Assembly: GCF_900111795.1 (NCBI RefSeq)
Contig: NZ_FOJQ01000018.1
Coordinates: 1 to 46,047, forward strand
DNA length: 46,047 bases
Source: Anoxybacillus pushchinoensis
GTDB taxonomy: Bacteria; Bacillota; Bacilli; Bacillales; Anoxybacillaceae
Direction: 5' to 3'
The notes under the pieces were generated by a model. It worked only from the letters and a program-made list of their open reading frames with translations, did not search any database and was not told where the DNA came from. Both the position numbers and the translations under genes were made by a program. This document shows positions 26,292 through 36,225 of the stretch, piece by piece; position 1 is the stretch's first letter, and each line of letters begins with the position of its first letter.

Positions 26292-26453
26292 TTGCGTCGT
26301 TATGTTATTTTAGCGTATTTTTTGCTCCGTTTTTATTTCCGATTATCGTTTATCGGGGTGGTGATCGGAGGCGTCGTGCATGTCGTTGTGATCATTTGGA
26401 ATATTATTAAAGGAATTCAAGTATTGCAAGAATCGGGAGGGATGTATGAATGA
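26292..26453 (+). CDS. Small membrane protein, possible first gene of the yvlCD unit
   Basis: A 53-codon frame starting with TTG (AAGGA about 10 bases upstream) ends in an ATGA overlap with the PspC-domain gene. The product has a basic start (LRRYVILAYFLLRFYF) and one clear hydrophobic segment (FIGVVIGGVVHVVVIIWNII), then GIQVLQES. Coupling to the next gene and the membrane-like composition support translation. No named family is recognised, and an N-terminal truncation is possible. Confidence 0.5.
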   Translation: MRRYVILAYFLLRFYFRLSFIGVVIGGVVHVVVIIWNIIKGIQVLQESGGMYE

Positions 26454-26647
26454 AAAAGCTTGTCAGGCTTCGTCGTGATCGAATGGTTGCGGGCGTGTTA
26501 AGCGGATTAGCGGCTTATATGAATATAGATGCAACCGTTGTTCGATTGTTGTTCGTTGCATTATTGCTTATTACCGGCGTCATGCCATTTGCCGTGTTAT
26601 ATGCGCTTGCTGTGTTTATTATCCCGAATGAGGAGAATGTCCTATGA
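26450..26647 (+). CDS. yvlC: PspC-domain envelope stress protein (YvlC-like)
   Basis: This 65-residue protein has the PspC domain: a basic start (KKLVRLRRDRMVAGVLSGLA), then AYMNIDATVVRLLFVALLL and a second hydrophobic stretch ending in FIIPNE. PspC-type proteins respond to cell-envelope stress. Ribosome binding site GGGAGGG. It overlaps the next gene by 4 bases (ATGA), as in the B. subtilis yvlCD pair. Confidence 0.9.
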   Translation: MKKLVRLRRDRMVAGVLSGLAAYMNIDATVVRLLFVALLLITGVMPFAVLYALAVFIIPNEENVL

Positions 26648-26988
26648 GATGGCTAGCACATATAGCTGTTAACGCTGTTTTATTGTTGGCGCTTGCAGGA
26701 TATTTTGAGTCGATTTATTTATCCGGAATTGGAGCTGCGTTTGTAGCGAGCTTCCTTTTGTCTCTATTAAATACGTTCGTGAAACCGCTTCTTATTTTGC
26801 TGACGCTCCCGGTTACTGTGTTGACATTCGGTTTATTTTTATTTGTTGTTAACGCGATGACGTTAGCGCTGACGGCATGGTTGATGGGAAGCTCATTTCA
26901 AATTGGTAGTTTTAGTACGGCGCTATTTGCGTCGCTCGCTATTTCTCTCTTTCATGTTGTCATTGATTCGCTTAAAAAAGAAAAGTAA
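26644..26988 (+). CDS. yvlD: YvlD family (DUF360) membrane protein
   Basis: This 114-residue protein has four hydrophobic segments and the family's conserved FVASFLLSLLNTFVKPLLIL followed by LTLPVTVLTFGLFLFVVNA. Annotated as a phage-holin-like family in many genomes, but in Bacillus it is a partner of the PspC-like YvlC in envelope stress. It ends at a terminator and is followed by repeat copy B. Confidence 0.9.
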   Translation: MRWLAHIAVNAVLLLALAGYFESIYLSGIGAAFVASFLLSLLNTFVKPLLILLTLPVTVLTFGLFLFVVNAMTLALTAWLMGSSFQIGSFSTALFASLAISLFHVVIDSLKKEK

Positions 26989-26989
26989 G

Positions 26990-27018
26990 ACGTTCTGCTT
27001 CGTACGCGGAACGTTTTT
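26990..27018 (+). terminator. Terminator of yvlCD
   Basis: ACGTTCTGC / GCGGAACGT (9 bp with one T-G pair), 7-base loop, TTTTTAT tail. Confidence 0.85.
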
Positions 27019-27030
27019 ATATTTTATATG

Positions 27031-27083
27031 ATTGGGCGTAAAACCCCTATTTTAGGCTAGGGGATGTAAGCCCTAACCGCAGA
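27031..27083 (+). mobile_element. Extra 5' part of repeat copy B
   Basis: Only copy B keeps this upstream part: GGGC and GCCC (about 27034-27072) flank a CCCCTA / TAGGGG hairpin, giving a nested stem typical of the structured 3' region (omegaRNA scaffold) of IS200/IS605 elements. Copy A lacks it because its left boundary is the ctpB terminator. Confidence 0.45.
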
Positions 27084-27169
27084 AACTGTGGGGATCGCCT
27101 ACTAAATAACCGAAAAAACTTTCGGTGTTCGTAGGAATCCGCTATGGCTTTAGCCTAGCGGTAGTTCAA
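27084..27169 (+). mobile_element. Repeat copy B: IS200/IS605-type right end without tnpB
   Basis: Second copy of the 86-base unit at 19,177-19,262, in the same orientation, with the same two hairpins and the same TAGTTCAA end. It lies between the yvlCD terminator and hprK. The first bases after the unit (GTGAAAGTG...) would be the guide if the RNA were a TnpB omegaRNA. A TACAAT -10-like box (27180-27185) lies 10 bases beyond the end, so the unit occupies the place where the hprK -35 should be. Confidence 0.6.
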
Positions 27170-27211
27170 GTGAAAGTGTTACAATGGAAAAAGGGAAAAG
27201 GAGGGGTTTGC

Positions 27212-28147
27212 ATGCCAAAAGTGAGAACAAAAGACTTAATTGATGAGTTTCAGTTTGAGCTCGTAAGCGGAGCAGAGGGGATTCATCGCCCGATTACAAC
27301 GAGCGATTTATCCCGTCCGGGCATTGAAATGGCCGGTTATTTTGCATATTACCCAGCTGAACGTGTGCAATTGCTCGGGATGACGGAACTATCTTTTTTT
27401 GAACGATTAACTCCTGTTGAAAAGCGATTGCGCATGGAAAAACTATGTACGGATATTACCCCAGCGATCATTGTTTCGCGTGGATTAGATGTGCCAAAAG
27501 AGTTAATTGAAGCTTCTGAGAAAAAAGAAGTACCTGTTATGCGCTCGCCGATGAAAACGACGCGGCTAGCTAGCCGACTGACAAACTATTTAGAAAGCAA
27601 GCTCGCGCCGACGACAGCTGTGCACGGGGTGCTTGTTGATGTGTACGGCGTCGGCGTATTGATTACAGGAAAAAGCGGGGTCGGAAAAAGTGAAACGGCA
27701 CTTGAACTTGTAAAGCGCGGACATCGTCTCGTCGCCGATGATTGTGTCGAAATTCGACAAGAAGATGAAAACTTGCTCATCGGTAGCGCCCCCGAGCTCA
27801 TTGAACATTTGCTTGAAATTCGGGGACTTGGAATTATTAATGTTATGACGTTGTTCGGTGCAGGTGCAGTTCGCCCGCATAAACGCATTTCGCTCGTGAT
27901 CGACTTAGAACTATGGGATCCGAATAAACAATACGATCGTCTCGGGCTTGAAGAGGAAAAAGTAAAAATTATTGATACGGAAGTGACGAAGTTGACGGTT
28001 CCAGTTCGTCCAGGGCGAAATTTAGCGGTCATTATCGAGGTGGCGGCGATGAACTTCCGTTTGAAGCGCATGGGGGTCAACGCAGCAGAAGAATTTTCTG
28101 CGCGGTTAGCGGATGCAATTGGCGATGCGGAACACGATTATGAATGA
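27212..28147 (+). CDS. hprK: HPr kinase/phosphorylase
   Basis: HprK phosphorylates Ser46 of HPr and Crh in response to glycolytic state and removes it again; this is the sensor of carbon catabolite repression. It has 311 residues. An N-terminal domain precedes the kinase core with Walker A GKSGVGKS (153-160), the catalytic HRLVADD segment, and the HprK signature [14 protein letters not shown] 27212 follows AAAAGGAGGGG; an upstream in-frame ATG at 27125 lies inside repeat copy B and is rejected. It heads the unit hprK-lgt-yvoD-ppaX-yvoF. Confidence 0.98.
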   Translation: MPKVRTKDLIDEFQFELVSGAEGIHRPITTSDLSRPGIEMAGYFAYYPAERVQLLGMTELSFFERLTPVEKRLRMEKLCTDITPAIIVSRGLDVPKELIEASEKKEVPVMRSPMKTTRLASRLTNYLESKLAPTTAVHGVLVDVYGVGVLITGKSGVGKSETALELVKRGHRLVADDCVEIRQEDENLLIGSAPELIEHLLEIRGLGIINVMTLFGAGAVRPHKRISLVIDLELWDPNKQYDRLGLEEEKVKIIDTEVTKLTVPVRPGRNLAVIIEVAAMNFRLKRMGVNAAEEFSARLADAIGDAEHDYE

Positions 28148-28161
28148 GAGGATGGAGAAAC

Positions 28162-28971
28162 ATGTTTTTATATATCCAACCACTTGATCGAGTCTTTTTT
28201 CAGCTCGGTCCTATTACAATTTATTGGTACGGTGTCATTATTGCGACTGGTGTATTGCTTGGACTTTGGTTGGCAACAAAAGAAAGCGAGCGGCTCGGTA
28301 TTCAAAAAGAAACATTTGTTGATCTTGTGTTAATTGCTGTGCCGATTGCCATTTTAGGTGCACGTGCGTATTACGTTATTTTTCAATGGGACTACTATTC
28401 CAAACATATAGGTGAAATTCCGCAAATTTGGAACGGTGGCTTGGCCATTCATGGCGGTTTAATTGGTGCGATCGCAACAGGTGTTGTGTTCGCTAAAAAA
28501 CGAGGGCTGTCGTTTTGGAAACTAGCCGATATTGCAGCACCAAGCATTATTTTAGGGCAGGCGATTGGACGTTGGGGGAATTTTATGAACCAAGAAGCGC
28601 ACGGTGGACCTGTATCGCGCGAATTTTTAGAAAGTTTATATTTGCCAGATTGGATCATTAACCAAATGTACATACAAGGGCAGTACTATCATCCGACATT
28701 TTTATATGAATCAATATGGAATGTACTTGGTTTCCTCGTTTTGCTTGCATTACGAAGACGAAATATACGACGTGGTGAGCTGTTTTTAACGTATGTGATT
28801 TGGTATTCGATCGGACGCTTTTTCATCGAAGGATTGCGCACAGATAGTTTAATGTTGACGGAAACGATTCGTATGGCGCAGTTTATTTCGCTTTTGCTTC
28901 TTTTGGTTGCTGTTGGCTTGATCATCGTGCGGCGCATGAAGGGTTTGGCAAGTGAGCGGTATAACGACTAA
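28162..28971 (+). CDS. lgt: Prolipoprotein diacylglyceryl transferase
   Basis: Lgt transfers diacylglycerol from phosphatidylglycerol to the lipobox cysteine of prolipoproteins (such as CccB in this window). It is a 269-residue integral membrane protein with seven hydrophobic segments. The family signature is [15 protein letters not shown] (about 135-149), and a [12 protein letters not shown] motif lies near residue 175. The start at 28162 follows GAGGATGGAG; an ATG at 28144 is in frame but adds a hydrophilic leader. Fifteen bases separate it from hprK. Confidence 0.97.
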   Translation: MFLYIQPLDRVFFQLGPITIYWYGVIIATGVLLGLWLATKESERLGIQKETFVDLVLIAVPIAILGARAYYVIFQWDYYSKHIGEIPQIWNGGLAIHGGLIGAIATGVVFAKKRGLSFWKLADIAAPSIILGQAIGRWGNFMNQEAHGGPVSREFLESLYLPDWIINQMYIQGQYYHPTFLYESIWNVLGFLVLLALRRRNIRRGELFLTYVIWYSIGRFFIEGLRTDSLMLTETIRMAQFISLLLLLVAVGLIIVRRMKGLASERYND

Positions 28972-28990
28972 GTCGAAAGGGTGAGTGGTT

Positions 28991-29926
28991 TTGCTGCAAA
29001 GGGGTTTGTTTGTTGGATTAAAAACGACATGGACGCTCGGAAAAGTCATTTTTCCGATTACGATCATAGTGACACTTTTACAATATTCCCCTGCTTTGCC
29101 ATGGGTGACAAATGTGTTAACGCCGATGATGCGTTGGATCGGTTTGCCGGGCGATGCCGCTCTCGTGCTTGTGCTTGGTAATTTTTTGAATTTGTATGCG
29201 GGCATTGGTGCGATGTTAACGATGGATTTGACGGTGAAAGAAGCATTTATTTTAGCTGTTATGCTGTCGTTCTCGCACAATATGCTCGTTGAGTCGGCTG
29301 TTGCCGCCCAAGTAGGCGTTCGTGTATGGTGGACGGTTGCTGTGCGCGTCGGTTTAGCGTTTACGTCCGCTTGGCTTATTCATGTGTTATGGGATGGCGG
29401 AGAACAAATGGCGAAGTACGGCTTTATGCCGCAATCTTCGACAACGCCGCATACGTGGGGAGAAATCATTTGGACAGGGGTCGAAAAGGCGATATATGGT
29501 ATTGGGCAGTTAGCGCTCATTATTATTCCGCTTATGATCGCTATTCAAGTGTTAAAAGAATTAAAGTGGCTAGATACGTTTTCTACATGGTTGTCTCCAT
29601 TTACACGAATGCTTGGCATTCGCGAAAACGCGTCGCTTACGATGGCGGCCGGCTTGTTGTTCGGTCTCGCTTATGGTGCAGGAGTCATGATTCAAGCGGT
29701 AAAGGAAGACGGTGTGTCGAAAAAAGATTTAACGTTAACATTTTTATTTTTAGTTGCTTGTCATGCGGTTGTAGAAGATACGTTGTTATTTGTGCCGCTT
29801 GGCATTCCAGTATGGCCGCTTTTAGTCATTCGGCTAACAACGGCAATTTTGCTTACAGCTACGTTAAGTTTTATTTGGAATCGAATGGAACAACGAAAAA
29901 GAAAGGAAGCGACGTATGAATATTAA
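28991..29926 (+). CDS. yvoD: Nucleoside-recognition (Gate) domain membrane protein, YvoD-like
   Basis: This polytopic membrane protein (about 311 residues) has two Gate/nucleoside-recognition modules. Its sequence shows paired membrane segments with polar stretches ([55 protein letters not shown]). In B. subtilis yvoD lies between lgt and ppaX, as here; the transported or bound substrate is unknown. TTG 28991 is preferred for its spacing to AAAGGGTGA, with a GTG at 28985 as alternative. It overlaps ppaX by 11 bases. Confidence 0.85.
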   Translation: MLQRGLFVGLKTTWTLGKVIFPITIIVTLLQYSPALPWVTNVLTPMMRWIGLPGDAALVLVLGNFLNLYAGIGAMLTMDLTVKEAFILAVMLSFSHNMLVESAVAAQVGVRVWWTVAVRVGLAFTSAWLIHVLWDGGEQMAKYGFMPQSSTTPHTWGEIIWTGVEKAIYGIGQLALIIIPLMIAIQVLKELKWLDTFSTWLSPFTRMLGIRENASLTMAAGLLFGLAYGAGVMIQAVKEDGVSKKDLTLTFLFLVACHAVVEDTLLFVPLGIPVWPLLVIRLTTAILLTATLSFIWNRMEQRKRKEATYEY

Positions 29927-30563
29927 CACGATTTTATTTGACTTAGACGGAACGCTCATTAATACGAACGATTTAATTATTGAATCATTTTTACATACGC
30001 TCAACCGTTACTATCCGAATCAATATACGCGTGAAGATGTGCTCGCTTTTATCGGACCGCCGCTCCGCGATACGTTTGAGGCGATTGATCCAGAGCGTGC
30101 CGATGAAATGATTGAGACGTATCGAGCGTTTAATCATGCCCATCACGATGCGTTAGTGAAAGAATATGAAACGGTATATGATACGGTACGAACGCTACAT
30201 GAACACGGATTCAAGCTCGGCATTGTGACGACGAAAATTCGTCATACAGTCAATATGGGCTTAAAGTTAACGAAGCTAGATTCGTTTTTCGAATGTATCG
30301 TTACGCTCGATGATGTTGAGCATGCGAAGCCGCATCCTGAACCGATCGAAAAAGCGCTTGCTTGTTTACGGGCAAAGCCAGAGGAAACGTTAATGGTGGG
30401 GGATAATCACCACGATATTTTAGCAGGGAAACATGCGGGAACAAAAACAGCAGGAGTTGCTTGGACGATTAAAGGCCGCGAACATTTGGCGACATATGAG
30501 CCAGATATGATGCTCGAAAAAATGAGCGATTTATTGAGCATTTTAGGGGTGGCATCGCGTTGA
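29916..30563 (+). CDS. ppaX: Pyrophosphatase PpaX (HAD family)
   Basis: PpaX hydrolyses the pyrophosphate that HprK releases when it dephosphorylates HPr-Ser-P, which pulls that reaction forward. It has 215 residues. HAD motif I is [10 protein letters not shown] (D9, D11), motif II is the T of GIVTTKIR, motif III is K in HAKPHPEP, and motif IV is GDNHHDI. Coding in the hprK unit fits the role. Ribosome binding site AAAGGAAG inside yvoD. It overlaps the next gene by 4 bases. Confidence 0.96.
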   Translation: MNINTILFDLDGTLINTNDLIIESFLHTLNRYYPNQYTREDVLAFIGPPLRDTFEAIDPERADEMIETYRAFNHAHHDALVKEYETVYDTVRTLHEHGFKLGIVTTKIRHTVNMGLKLTKLDSFFECIVTLDDVEHAKPHPEPIEKALACLRAKPEETLMVGDNHHDILAGKHAGTKTAGVAWTIKGREHLATYEPDMMLEKMSDLLSILGVASR

Positions 30564-31048
30564 GACGGACGACACGCTATGATGTAAAAGGAACGAACTC
30601 GTTATGGCAAGTATATCGAACCGTTTCGTTCTGGAAGGTGTTAAAAAACGTCATCGTTATTTTGATCGGACGCTATACGCCGTTTTTTCCTTTGAAAAAT
30701 TGGCTGTATCGCACGTTTTTACGCATGGACATCGGCGAACATACGGCGCTTGCGTTTATGGTCATGCCTGATATTTTGTTTCCGGAAAAAATTCGCATTG
30801 GCAACAACACGATCATTGGTTACAATACGACCATTTTAGCGCATGAATATTTAGTAAATGAGTATCGGCTTGGAGATGTGATCATTGGCGATGATGTGAT
30901 GATCGGGGCGAATACAACCATTTTGCCGGGGGTCACGATCGGTGATGGTGCTGTTGTTGCTGCAGGTACGCTTGTGCACCGCGATGTGCCAGCTGGCGCA
31001 TTTGTCGGCGGCAATCCGATGCAAATTATTCGTCTTAGCGAACGCTAA
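30560..31048 (+). CDS. yvoF: Hexapeptide-repeat acyltransferase, YvoF-like
   Basis: This 162-residue protein has a left-handed beta-helix of hexapeptide repeats ([47 protein letters not shown]) ending in GGNPMQII, typical of O-acetyltransferases. It starts with TTG at 30560, overlapping the ppaX stop; GGGGTGG serves as ribosome binding site. Its substrate is unknown. Its stop codon lies in the terminator hairpin that closes the operon. Confidence 0.88.
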   Translation: MRRTTRYDVKGTNSLWQVYRTVSFWKVLKNVIVILIGRYTPFFPLKNWLYRTFLRMDIGEHTALAFMVMPDILFPEKIRIGNNTIIGYNTTILAHEYLVNEYRLGDVIIGDDVMIGANTTILPGVTIGDGAVVAAGTLVHRDVPAGAFVGGNPMQIIRLSER

Positions 31049-31059
31049 GACGTTTTTTT
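31031..31059 (+). terminator. Terminator of hprK-yvoF unit
   Basis: Perfect 9-bp stem CGTCTTAGC / GCTAAGACG, GAAC loop, T7 tail. Confidence 0.95.
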
Positions 31060-31099
31060 ATAAAGGAATCACATCGAAAAAAATCGAATGAGTTTGTAG

Positions 31100-31128
31100 T
31101 TGACGAAATGAAAAACGGGGAGTAAACT
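31100..31128 (+). promoter_or_regulatory. Sigma-A promoter of the his operon
   Basis: TTGACG (31100-31105), 17-base spacer, TAAACT (31123-31128). Predicted start near 31135, giving a leader of about 60 bases that contains the palindrome at 31150-31163. No T-box or other riboswitch could fit in so short a leader. Confidence 0.65.
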
Positions 31129-31149
31129 ACAAATAACAATCTTTAATTT

Positions 31150-31163
31150 GCTAATATATTAGC
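31150..31163. promoter_or_regulatory. Perfect palindrome in his leader, candidate operator
   Basis: GCTAATATATTAGC is a perfect 14-bp palindrome about 15 bases after the predicted transcription start and just before the hisZ ribosome binding site. It is well placed for a repressor. The TrpR-like YerC protein of Bacillales is one candidate, by inference only. Confidence 0.45.
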
Positions 31164-31195
31164 GAACTAAAGCAAAAAGAAGGACGGGACAAACG

Positions 31196-32380
31196 ATGAG
31201 AGTATTTATGTTTGAGAAGCCGCTTGGCATGCGTGATACGTTACCGGACGTATATCAAATTAAACGTAGGTTGCGTGAAGCGATGATGGAAGAAATCGAA
31301 ACGTGGGGATATTCGTTTATTGAAACCCCTACGTTAGAATACGATGAAACGGTCGGTTCTGCCTCCGCCATTTTAGATCAGCAACTATTTAAATTGCTTG
31401 ATCGTGAAGGGCATACGCTCGTTTTACGTCCCGATATGACGGCCCCGATTGCTCGTTTAGCAGCCTCGAAGCTATATGAGGAAGGTTGTCCGCTTCGTTT
31501 AGCGTATGCGGCAAATGTTTTTCGCGCTCAGCATCGAGAAGGAGGACGCCCCGCAGAGTTTGAGCAAGTAGGTGTCGAATATATCGGCGACGGCACGACG
31601 TATGCTGATGCGGAAGTGATCAGCTTAATGATTTTTGCTTTACAGCGCGCAGGATTACGCCATTTTACAGTAACGATCGGCCACATTGGTTACGTCGATG
31701 CATTGTTTTTCGATATTTTACGCCATGAACAACGGGTGGAAACGTTGCGCCGTTTTTTGTACGAAAAAAACTATGTCGGTTATCGTGAACACGTGAAATC
31801 GTTGCCGCTTTCTTCGATTGACCGCGACCGTCTTTTACGTCTTTTAACGTTGCGCGGCGGTGAGGAAGCCGTGGCAGAAGCAAAAGCATTCGCGATGACA
31901 GAAGAAGAACATCGCGCCCTCGATGAGCTAAAGCAGTTATGCGAGCATGTGAAACAATATGGCGTTGCCGATATGGTGAAACTCGATATGAGCTTAGTGA
32001 GCCATATGAGCTATTACACGGGTGTGCTTTTTGAGGTGTATGCAGAAAACGTCGGGTTTTTACTCGGCAACGGCGGTCGATACGATGAATTGCTCGCTAA
32101 ATTTCATCGTCCGTCCCCTGCGACAGGGTTTAGCGTCCGATTAGATCGGCTAATGGAGGCGCTCGGTGAAAAACAACAACAAGGAAAAACGACGTGTATT
32201 ATGTTTAGCCAAGAACGTTTTGCAGAGGCGTATGCAAAAGCGAAAGAAATGAGACAAAGAGGAGAAAAAGTTGTTTTGCAACAAGTGGCAGGTGTTCGGG
32301 ATATGGATCAATTTACTGCCGCTTTTGACGATGTTGTGTACGTATTAGGGAAACACGGAAAGGATGAACGATCATGTTGA
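31196..32380 (+). CDS. hisZ: ATP phosphoribosyltransferase regulatory subunit HisZ
   Basis: HisZ is a histidyl-tRNA synthetase paralogue that activates the short HisG and carries histidine feedback. It has 394 residues. The class II synthetase-like core has [19 protein letters not shown] at the start, [14 protein letters not shown] (motif 2 region) and [19 protein letters not shown]. No anticodon-binding domain of full HisS size is present. AAGGA precedes ATG 31196 by about 11 bases. It overlaps hisG by 7 bases. Confidence 0.95.
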   Translation: MRVFMFEKPLGMRDTLPDVYQIKRRLREAMMEEIETWGYSFIETPTLEYDETVGSASAILDQQLFKLLDREGHTLVLRPDMTAPIARLAASKLYEEGCPLRLAYAANVFRAQHREGGRPAEFEQVGVEYIGDGTTYADAEVISLMIFALQRAGLRHFTVTIGHIGYVDALFFDILRHEQRVETLRRFLYEKNYVGYREHVKSLPLSSIDRDRLLRLLTLRGGEEAVAEAKAFAMTEEEHRALDELKQLCEHVKQYGVADMVKLDMSLVSHMSYYTGVLFEVYAENVGFLLGNGGRYDELLAKFHRPSPATGFSVRLDRLMEALGEKQQQGKTTCIMFSQERFAEAYAKAKEMRQRGEKVVLQQVAGVRDMDQFTAAFDDVVYVLGKHGKDERSC

Positions 32381-33006
32381 CCGTTGCGATGCCTAAAGGG
32401 CGCATTTTTTCAGAGGCGCTTTTCTTATTAAAACAAGCGGGTTATGACATCCCTGATGACTTAGAGCATTCACGCAAGCTCATGATTGATGTGCCAAATG
32501 AACAGCTTCGCTTCATTTTAGCGAAGCCGATGGACGTCGTTACATATGTTGAACATGGCGTTGCTGATGTTGGCATTGCGGGCAAAGATGTGCTTCTTGA
32601 AGAAGAACGCGATGTGTATGAAATATTAGATTTGCGCATTAGTCCTTGTTATTTGGCGGTGGCGGGATTGCCGAATACGCGCGTCCACCCGGTCGCTCCA
32701 AGAGTCGCAACAAAATATCCTCACATCGCCTCCACATATTTTCGTGAGCAAGGCGAACAAGTAGAGATTATTAAATTAAATGGATCTGTTGAGCTAGCCC
32801 CGCTCATCGGCTTAGCTGAGCGCATCGTTGATATTGTTTCGACAGGGCGAACGCTAAAAGAAAATGGACTTGTGGAATTAGAACGCATTGTTCATGTCAC
32901 ATCGCGCTTTATTGTTAATCCAGTGAGTTATCGCATGCAAGATCGTGCAATTGAACAAATGGTTGATCGGTTAACCGATGCGATTGAGAGAGGGGAGAAA
33001 CAATGA
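32374..33006 (+). CDS. hisG: ATP phosphoribosyltransferase, short form HisG
   Basis: HisG carries out the first step of histidine synthesis: ATP + PRPP to phosphoribosyl-ATP. It has 210 residues, the short HisG form that needs HisZ. Typical segments are [20 protein letters not shown], the [14 protein letters not shown] stretch, and the PRPP-binding [16 protein letters not shown]. It is coupled to hisZ (7-base overlap) and hisD (ATGA). Confidence 0.98.
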   Translation: MLTVAMPKGRIFSEALFLLKQAGYDIPDDLEHSRKLMIDVPNEQLRFILAKPMDVVTYVEHGVADVGIAGKDVLLEEERDVYEILDLRISPCYLAVAGLPNTRVHPVAPRVATKYPHIASTYFREQGEQVEIIKLNGSVELAPLIGLAERIVDIVSTGRTLKENGLVELERIVHVTSRFIVNPVSYRMQDRAIEQMVDRLTDAIERGEKQ

Positions 33007-34280
33007 GAATTGAACGTGTAACAGGGACGGTTTCGCTTCGACGGACGATTGAAAGCGGTACAGAAGAGCAAAGACAAGCGGTGAAGCGCGTGATTGAGGA
33101 TGTGCGCAATAACGGAGACGCGGCGTTAAAAAAATATACGGAAATGTTTGATGGCATATGTCTCGATACGCTTGCTGTTACGCAAGAAGAAATTGAAGAA
33201 GCATATTGGCTAGTCGACGAACACATCGTGCATATTATTCGCGAAGCGGCACAAAACATTCGCGAATATCATGAGCGGCAACGCGCAACGTCATGGTTTA
33301 TGACACGTGAAGACGGAACGATTCTCGGACAAAAAGTGACACCGCTTGATGCGGTCGGTTTATATGTTCCCGGCGGCACAGCCGCTTATCCGTCATCGGT
33401 GTTGATGAATGTCATCCCGGCGCAAGTAGCTGGAGTGAAACGTATTGTCATCGTTTCTCCGCCGAACGAGCGCGGAACGTTGCCAGCTGTCGTGCTCGTA
33501 GCAGCGTGTGAACTCGGTGTGCAAGAAATATATAAAGTTGGTGGGGCGCAAGCGATCGCCGCTTTAGCATACGGTACAGAAACGATTGAGCCAGTCGATA
33601 AAATATTTGGTCCTGGCAACATTTATGTTGCGCTTGCCAAAAGGGAAGTGTTCGGTCAAGTCGACATTGATATGATTGCAGGACCAAGCGAAATTGTTGT
33701 GCTCGCCGATGAAACAGCGAAGCCAAACGAAATTGCCGCTGATTTATTATCGCAGGCGGAACATGATGAGCGAGCGGTCAGCATATTTGTTACACCGTCT
33801 TTATCGCTTGCTTTAAAAGTAGAGGAAGAAGTCGACAAACAACTTGCTACTCTTCCTAGAAAAACGATCGCACAAAAAGCGCTTGATGAATATGGCGTCA
33901 TTTATGTAACGGATACGATGAAACAAGCCATTGATGTCGTGAACGAATTAGCGCCAGAACATTTAGAAATTATGACAGCGGAACCGTTTGAAATGTTAAG
34001 CGCCATTCGACATGCCGGTGCGATTTTTCTAGGATCGTACAGTTCCGAACCGGTTGGAGATTATTTTGCAGGCACAAATCACGTGTTGCCGACAAATGGA
34101 ACTGCCCGTTTTTCATCTGGGCTAACAGTTGAGGCGTTTATGAAAAAATCAAGCGTCGTCTTTTATAGCGAACAGGCATGGCGACAACATGCGGAAAAAA
34201 TCGCTACATTTGCGCGACTGGAAGGGCTAGAGGCGCACGCAAGAGCAGTAGAGGAACGGCTAAAAAGGGGTGAAAAATGA
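33003..34280 (+). CDS. hisD: Histidinol dehydrogenase HisD
   Basis: HisD makes the last two oxidations, histidinol to histidine, with NAD and a zinc ion. It has 425 residues. Conserved parts are [57 protein letters not shown] (zinc ligands Q and H) and the [15 protein letters not shown] region with catalytic His. It overlaps hisG and hisB by ATGA junctions. Confidence 0.98.
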   Translation: MRIERVTGTVSLRRTIESGTEEQRQAVKRVIEDVRNNGDAALKKYTEMFDGICLDTLAVTQEEIEEAYWLVDEHIVHIIREAAQNIREYHERQRATSWFMTREDGTILGQKVTPLDAVGLYVPGGTAAYPSSVLMNVIPAQVAGVKRIVIVSPPNERGTLPAVVLVAACELGVQEIYKVGGAQAIAALAYGTETIEPVDKIFGPGNIYVALAKREVFGQVDIDMIAGPSEIVVLADETAKPNEIAADLLSQAEHDERAVSIFVTPSLSLALKVEEEVDKQLATLPRKTIAQKALDEYGVIYVTDTMKQAIDVVNELAPEHLEIMTAEPFEMLSAIRHAGAIFLGSYSSEPVGDYFAGTNHVLPTNGTARFSSGLTVEAFMKKSSVVFYSEQAWRQHAEKIATFARLEGLEAHARAVEERLKRGEK

Positions 34281-34864
34281 TGCGGACAGCAACGGTGAAA
34301 CGAGTGACAAATGAAACGCAAATTGAGCTTACGTTTGCGGTTGATGGGGAAGGAAAAGCAGAGTTGGAAACAGGGGTGCCGTTTTTAACTCATATGCTTG
34401 ACTTATTTACAAAGCATGGACATTTTAATTTGTCTGTTCGTGCGAAAGGAGATACCCACATTGACGATCATCATACGACGGAAGATATCGGCATTTGTTT
34501 AGGGCAAGCGATTCGAGAAGCGCTCGGTGATAAAAAAGGGATAAAGCGATATGGAAACGCCTTCGTCCCGATGGATGATGCGTTAGCGCAAGTCGTCATT
34601 GATGTGAGCAATCGCCCGCATCTTGAGTTTCGTGGTGAATTTCCAAGTCAAAAAGTCGGGTCGTTTGACGTAGAGTTAGTGCATGAATTTTTATGGAAAC
34701 TTGCGTTAGAAGCACGAATGAATGTGCATGTCATCGTTCATTACGGACGGAATACGCATCATATGATTGAAGCGGTATTTAAAGCGCTCGCTCGTGCGCT
34801 CGATGAGGCAACGATAATCGATCCGCGTGTGAAATCTGTACCGTCAACGAAAGGAATGTTATAA
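34277..34864 (+). CDS. hisB: Imidazoleglycerol-phosphate dehydratase HisB
   Basis: HisB dehydrates imidazoleglycerol phosphate to imidazoleacetol phosphate (step 6). It has 195 residues and is monofunctional. The manganese-binding motifs are [15 protein letters not shown] and [22 protein letters not shown]-type start region [16 protein letters not shown]. It overlaps hisD by 4 bases (a second ATG follows at 34280); hisH starts immediately after its stop. Confidence 0.98.
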   Translation: MMRTATVKRVTNETQIELTFAVDGEGKAELETGVPFLTHMLDLFTKHGHFNLSVRAKGDTHIDDHHTTEDIGICLGQAIREALGDKKGIKRYGNAFVPMDDALAQVVIDVSNRPHLEFRGEFPSQKVGSFDVELVHEFLWKLALEARMNVHVIVHYGRNTHHMIEAVFKALARALDEATIIDPRVKSVPSTKGML

Positions 34865-35497
34865 ATGATCGGCATCATTGATTACGGCATGGGAAATTTG
34901 TATAGCGTTAGTAAAGCGTTAGAACGGCTCAATGTACCGTATATCGTTGAACATGAGCAACAAGCGTTGCGTCAAGCTGATGGTTTCATTTTACCGGGGG
35001 TCGGTTCGTTTAAAGATGCGATGCACATTTTAATCGAAACGAAGCTACATTCGTTTATCCGTGAACAAGTGGCAGAAGGAAAACCGCTTCTTGGCATTTG
35101 TTTAGGGATGCAACTATTGTTTGAAGAAAGTGAAGAAAACGGTTTGACGTCTGGCTTAAAGTTGCTTCCAGGTCGCGTCGTTCGTTTTAGCGGTGTGACG
35201 AAAGAGGGAGAACGATATAAAGTACCACATATGGGATGGAATGAGCTCGTTTTTCATCAACCATCTTCGCTTTTTGATGATGTTGAGCGAGGGCACGTAT
35301 ATTTTGTTCATTCCTATTACGTGCAAACGAGCGATCCAACAGTTGTACTAGCTAGCGCACAATATGATGTAACTGTTCCTGCGATTGTTGGACGGGGCAA
35401 CGTATTCGGCATGCAATTTCATCCGGAAAAAAGCGGCGAACTCGGCATGCGTCTATTGCAAAACTATGCGAGAATCGTAGAAAGGAAGAAAAGCTAA
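34865..35497 (+). CDS. hisH: Imidazole glycerol phosphate synthase, glutaminase HisH
   Basis: HisH is the class I glutamine amidotransferase that supplies ammonia to HisF. It has 210 residues. Catalytic C79 is in [11 protein letters not shown], with H and E of MQFHPEKSG; the N-terminal segment is [11 protein letters not shown]. It starts on the base after the hisB stop and shares one base with hisA (TAATG). Confidence 0.98.
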   Translation: MIGIIDYGMGNLYSVSKALERLNVPYIVEHEQQALRQADGFILPGVGSFKDAMHILIETKLHSFIREQVAEGKPLLGICLGMQLLFEESEENGLTSGLKLLPGRVVRFSGVTKEGERYKVPHMGWNELVFHQPSSLFDDVERGHVYFVHSYYVQTSDPTVVLASAQYDVTVPAIVGRGNVFGMQFHPEKSGELGMRLLQNYARIVERKKS

Positions 35498-36225
35498 TGT
35501 TTACTATTTATCCGGCTATCGATATGCGCGGTGGGAAGTGCGTTCGCCTTATACAAGGAGATTACAATCGAGAAACGGTATACGGTCATTCCCCAGTTGA
35601 AATGGCTCGTTCGTTCGTTTCACAAGGTGCGACATGGATTCATATGGTCGATTTAGATGGGGCGAAGGAAGGTAGACGAATGAATGATACGTTCGTCGTT
35701 GAAGTAGCAAAGACGCTTGGGGTGAGCGTTCAAGTTGGTGGAGGCATTCGCACGGAAGAAGATGTGGCGTACTACTTAGAAAAAGGAGTGGCGCGCGTCA
35801 TTTTAGGGAGTGCCGCCATCTCGAATCCTTCGTTTGTGAAAGCGATGCTTCGCACGTACGGTGAACAAATTGTCATCGGGATTGATGCGAAAAACGGATT
35901 TGTGGCAACGGAAGGATGGACGCATACGTCAACAATCGAAGCGGTTGAACTTGGCAAACAACTTGCAGAAGCAGGGGCGGAGACGTTTATTTTTACTGAT
36001 ATCGCCACGGACGGAATGTTGTCGGGGCCGAATGTTGAAGCGGTCGTCCGGCTCGCTCAAGCGACGAACAAGCATGTCATCGCTTCTGGTGGTATACGAT
36101 CGCTCGATGATTTGCGCGCTTTAAAACGATGGGAACGAGAAGGGATCGCGGGTGCGATTGTTGGCAAGGCGCTATATACAGAGCAGTTTACAGTTGCTGA
36201 GGCGTTAAAGGCGGTGGAGGAATGA
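35497..36225 (+). CDS. hisA: ProFAR isomerase HisA
   Basis: HisA opens the ribose of ProFAR (Amadori isomerisation), step 4. It is a 242-residue (beta/alpha)8 barrel. First-half phosphate site and catalytic Asp are in [16 protein letters not shown]; second-half catalytic Asp and phosphate site are in [13 protein letters not shown] and [11 protein letters not shown]. It overlaps hisF by ATGA. Confidence 0.98.
   Translation: MFTIYPAIDMRGGKCVRLIQGDYNRETVYGHSPVEMARSFVSQGATWIHMVDLDGAKEGRRMNDTFVVEVAKTLGVSVQVGGGIRTEEDVAYYLEKGVARVILGSAAISNPSFVKAMLRTYGEQIVIGIDAKNGFVATEGWTHTSTIEAVELGKQLAEAGAETFIFTDIATDGMLSGPNVEAVVRLAQATNKHVIASGGIRSLDDLRALKRWEREGIAGAIVGKALYTEQFTVAEALKAVEE

Noticed and set aside
29326-29919. 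A 197-codon alternative frame within yvoD
   Set aside because: It is an out-of-frame shadow of a well-conserved membrane protein gene and looks like no protein family.
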